This document shows, piece by piece, positions 14,395-18,818 of a DNA stretch of 18,818 nucleotides. The notes beneath the pieces are model-generated. The model was not told the DNA's origin, did no database searches, and worked only from the letters and a program-made list of their open reading frames with translations. The DNA comes from Anaerolineae bacterium. Its GTDB lineage: Bacteria; Chloroflexota; Anaerolineae; JAFGEY01. The stretch lies in contig JAFGIE010000054.1 of assembly GCA_016929775.1 (NCBI GenBank), forward strand, positions 1 to 18,818, given 5' to 3'. Numbering within the stretch: position 1 is the stretch's first letter; every line of letters begins with the position of its first letter. A program made the position numbers and the translations under genes.

Positions 14395-14970
14395 ATGGAG
14401 ATGACGTCATCGTGTTGTGCGGGCGCGTGCGCCTGTGCGCTGGATGTGGTCGTGAGCGGCACGTACCTGAACTCGCTGACTTACGATGCCGCTCTGTGCG
14501 TGAACTGTGGGATGTGCTTGGTCGTCTGCCCGCACGGTGTGTTCGAGCCCGGGGTGCGGGTAGTCACGCTCGTGCGCCCCGAGGCGTGCATAGAGTGTGG
14601 CGCGTGCCAGCGCAATTGCCCGACTGGCGCGCTGGAAGTGGACAGCGGTGTGGGCTGCGCGGCGGCGATGATCCGCGCGGCGCTGACCGGGAGCAGCGAC
14701 GTGACCTGCGGTCCTAGCGATGGTGGAGACTGCTGTGGGCAGGCCCGATCAGCGCCTCAGGATGAGGGGGCCTGCTGCGGGCAGGCGCGCTCCGCTCCAC
14801 AAGACGCAGGTGGGTGCTGCTGCGCGGGCGGCGACGCGAATGACGATCCGTGCTGCGCGCAGTCGGGGCCCAAAGTCCACATCCACCGCGGCTGCTGCGG
14901 CGCGGACAACGATCCGTGCTGCGCGGACGAGGAGGCGTGCTCTGCCGGCGCGGGCGGGTGTTGCGGATAA
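14395..14970 (+). CDS. hgcB: HgcB, two-[4Fe-4S] ferredoxin with a long CC-rich tail
   Basis: The 191-residue protein contains two ferredoxin cluster motifs: CVNCGMCLVVCP (C35, C38, C41, C45) and CIECGACQRNCP (C65, C68, C71, C75), the latter characteristic of HgcB, plus C88. HgcB reduces the HgcA corrinoid for re-methylation and its C-terminal cysteines are thought to hand over Hg(II). Typical HgcB has about 95-105 residues and ends with one vicinal Cys pair. Here residues 105-191 form an added tail with CC at 113, 127, 153, 167, 175 and 189, CCC at 141-143 and single C105 and C182. The N-terminus also has C7, C8, C12 and C14, giving about 30 cysteines in total. The ATG at 14395 lies 1 nt after the hgcA stop. 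Confidence 0.95.
   Translation: MEMTSSCCAGACACALDVVVSGTYLNSLTYDAALCVNCGMCLVVCPHGVFEPGVRVVTLVRPEACIECGACQRNCPTGALEVDSGVGCAAAMIRAALTGSSDVTCGPSDGGDCCGQARSAPQDEGACCGQARSAPQDAGGCCCAGGDANDDPCCAQSGPKVHIHRGCCGADNDPCCADEEACSAGAGGCCG
14731..14814 (+). repeat. In-frame 42-bp duplication in the HgcB tail
   Basis: Two adjacent 42-bp units (14731-14772 and 14773-14814) each encode CCGQARSAPQD plus three residues. The protein copies differ at two positions, while the DNA shows several silent changes, so the duplication is not recent and the peptide seems to be under selection. A second loose repeat, NDDPCCA / DNDPCCA, follows at residues 150-156 and 171-177. Confidence 0.8.
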
Positions 14971-14974
14971 CGAC

Positions 14975-15003
14975 GTCCCCGTTCTCTCACAGGGAACGGG
15001 GAC
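14975..15003. terminator. Hairpin between convergent hgcB and gyrB
   Basis: GTCCCCGTTC (14975-14984) pairs perfectly with GAACGGGGAC (14994-15003) around a 9-nt loop. It begins 4 nt after the hgcB stop and ends 28 nt before the gyrB stop. There is no T run on either side, so termination may be by stem alone or by Rho, but the position fits a bidirectional terminator. Confidence 0.6.
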
Positions 15004-15031
15004 CTGGTGCGCCGCGTGACCGCGCGCCCGG

Positions 15032-18087
<3,056 letters not shown>

Positions 18088-18112
18088 ACGTCGACGCTCC
18101 TTTCTAAGGCGT

Positions 18113-18141
18113 ATTCTAGCATGGTTCGGATGGTTGGGCAA
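18113..18141 (-). promoter_or_regulatory. Promoter of the membrane protein-gyrB operon
   Basis: On the minus strand TTGCCC (18136-18141) and TAGAAT (18113-18118) are separated by 17 bp. The leader to the TTG start is short, about 20 nt, and holds the AAAGGAG site. Confidence 0.6.
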
Positions 18142-18155
18142 TCGGGCTTGCCGGA

Positions 18156-18183
18156 TTGACGTCCCGGCGCGATGTGTTACAAT
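18156..18183 (+). promoter_or_regulatory. Promoter of the AMMECR1 gene
   Basis: TTGACG (18156-18161) and TACAAT (18178-18183) lie 16 bp apart, divergent from the membrane protein promoter 15 bp away. The transcript should start near 18190. Confidence 0.65.
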
Positions 18184-18225
18184 GGAGATAGCGATCGGGG
18201 GGCGGGTTGGTTGGAGGAGGTAGCG

Positions 18226-18753
18226 ATGGGCGTCCATCATCCATTGGTCGAACTGGCGCGAGAGGCGATCGAGGCGTATGTGCGTGAAGGTCGGGTGATC
18301 TATGCCCCAGAGGTGCTGACGCCAGAGATGCGCGAACGCGCGGGGACGTTTGTCTCACTGCATGACGCGCGGCAAGCACTGCGCGGGTGCATCGGCACGT
18401 TCCTGCCCACACGGGAAACGGTGGCCCTGGAAGTGATCCACAATGCGATCTCGGCGGCGACGCGCGACCCGCGCTTCCCGCCGGTCATGCCGAGTGAGCT
18501 GGCGGGCCTCGAGATCAAGGTAGACGTGCTCAGCGAGCCGGAGCCCGTGCCCGGGCCCGAGGCGCTCGACCCGGTGCGCTATGGCGTGATCGTGGAGGCC
18601 AAGGAGGGCTGGCACCGGCGTGGGCTGTTGCTGCCCGACCTGGAGGGTGTGGACACCGTGGAAGAGCAGATCCGGATCTGCCGCCTCAAAGCCGGGATCG
18701 GTCCGCGCGAGCCGGTCGCGCTATCGCGTTTCGAGGTGCGCCGCTACACGTGA
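18226..18753 (+). CDS. AMMECR1-domain protein
   Basis: The 175-residue protein is a single AMMECR1 domain, with the family signature LRGCIG at 52-57, FVSLHD just before it and the typical DPRFPPV segment at 81-87. The C-terminal SRFEVRRY also fits. In bacteria this domain often occurs with a MEMO1-like protein and a radical SAM enzyme (AmmeMemoRadiSam genes), and its exact chemistry is not settled. Those partners are not in the window. The ATG at 18226 is chosen because GGAGGAGG lies 5-12 nt upstream; earlier in-frame ATGs overlap the promoter. The 65 bases after the stop contain nothing recognisable. Confidence 0.9.
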   Translation: MGVHHPLVELAREAIEAYVREGRVIYAPEVLTPEMRERAGTFVSLHDARQALRGCIGTFLPTRETVALEVIHNAISAATRDPRFPPVMPSELAGLEIKVDVLSEPEPVPGPEALDPVRYGVIVEAKEGWHRRGLLLPDLEGVDTVEEQIRICRLKAGIGPREPVALSRFEVRRYT

Positions 18754-18818
18754 GCGCAGACTGGCGCCACACGCCGCCCAGCGCCTGATCTACCGTGCGC
18801 CCTGTGTGCGACGGACCC

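Overview
The window is GC-rich chromosomal DNA, apparently from an uncultured bacterium. The mix of an actinobacterial/Chloroflexi-like GyrB, GTG and TTG starts with good ribosome binding sites, many near-consensus sigma70-type promoters and carbohydrate-acid genes fits Chloroflexota (Anaerolineae-like) best, but that assignment is an inference. gyrB and an AMMECR1 gene argue for a chromosome rather than a plasmid.

Layout. Positions 1-478 hold a GC-rich tandem repeat array that cuts off the 3' half of an HD-domain gene (to 785, minus strand). Positions 785-4068 (minus) are a compact operon: D-2-hydroxyacid dehydrogenase, an enolase-superfamily protein, a sugar-phosphate isomerase/epimerase-like TIM barrel and the broken HD gene. 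A divergent promoter region (4069-4525) separates it from a plus-strand M19-type dipeptidase (4526-5683). Positions 5693-5920 hold the C-terminal relic of a metallo-beta-lactamase-fold hydrolase that abuts a patatin-like phospholipase (5929-6858, minus). Positions 6989-12712 (minus) form a second operon: D-galactonate dehydratase (dgoD), an AlkD-like HEAT-repeat protein, a GH38 alpha-mannosidase and a secreted protein with a duplicated beta-sandwich-like module.

The most important locus is at 12843-15003: a strong promoter with palindromes over the -35 and spacer drives a three-gene operon of an ArsR/SmtB-family repressor with a cysteine-rich N-terminus, hgcA (corrinoid membrane protein with the NVWCAAGK cap-helix motif) and hgcB (two-[4Fe-4S] ferredoxin). 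hgcAB is the gene pair required for microbial mercury methylation. This HgcB is about twice the usual length: it carries a tail of roughly 100 residues with seven CC or CCC clusters, and the ArsR has its own cysteine cluster built from an 18-bp DNA repeat. Together they look like a thiol-rich, metal-responsive version of the methylmercury-forming system.

Convergent to hgcB, across a hairpin, is gyrB (15032-16969, minus), preceded by a six-pass membrane protein of unknown function (17005-18087). Divergent from that is an AMMECR1-domain protein (18226-18753). The last 65 bases show nothing recognisable. No tRNA, rRNA, CRISPR array or transposase was seen.
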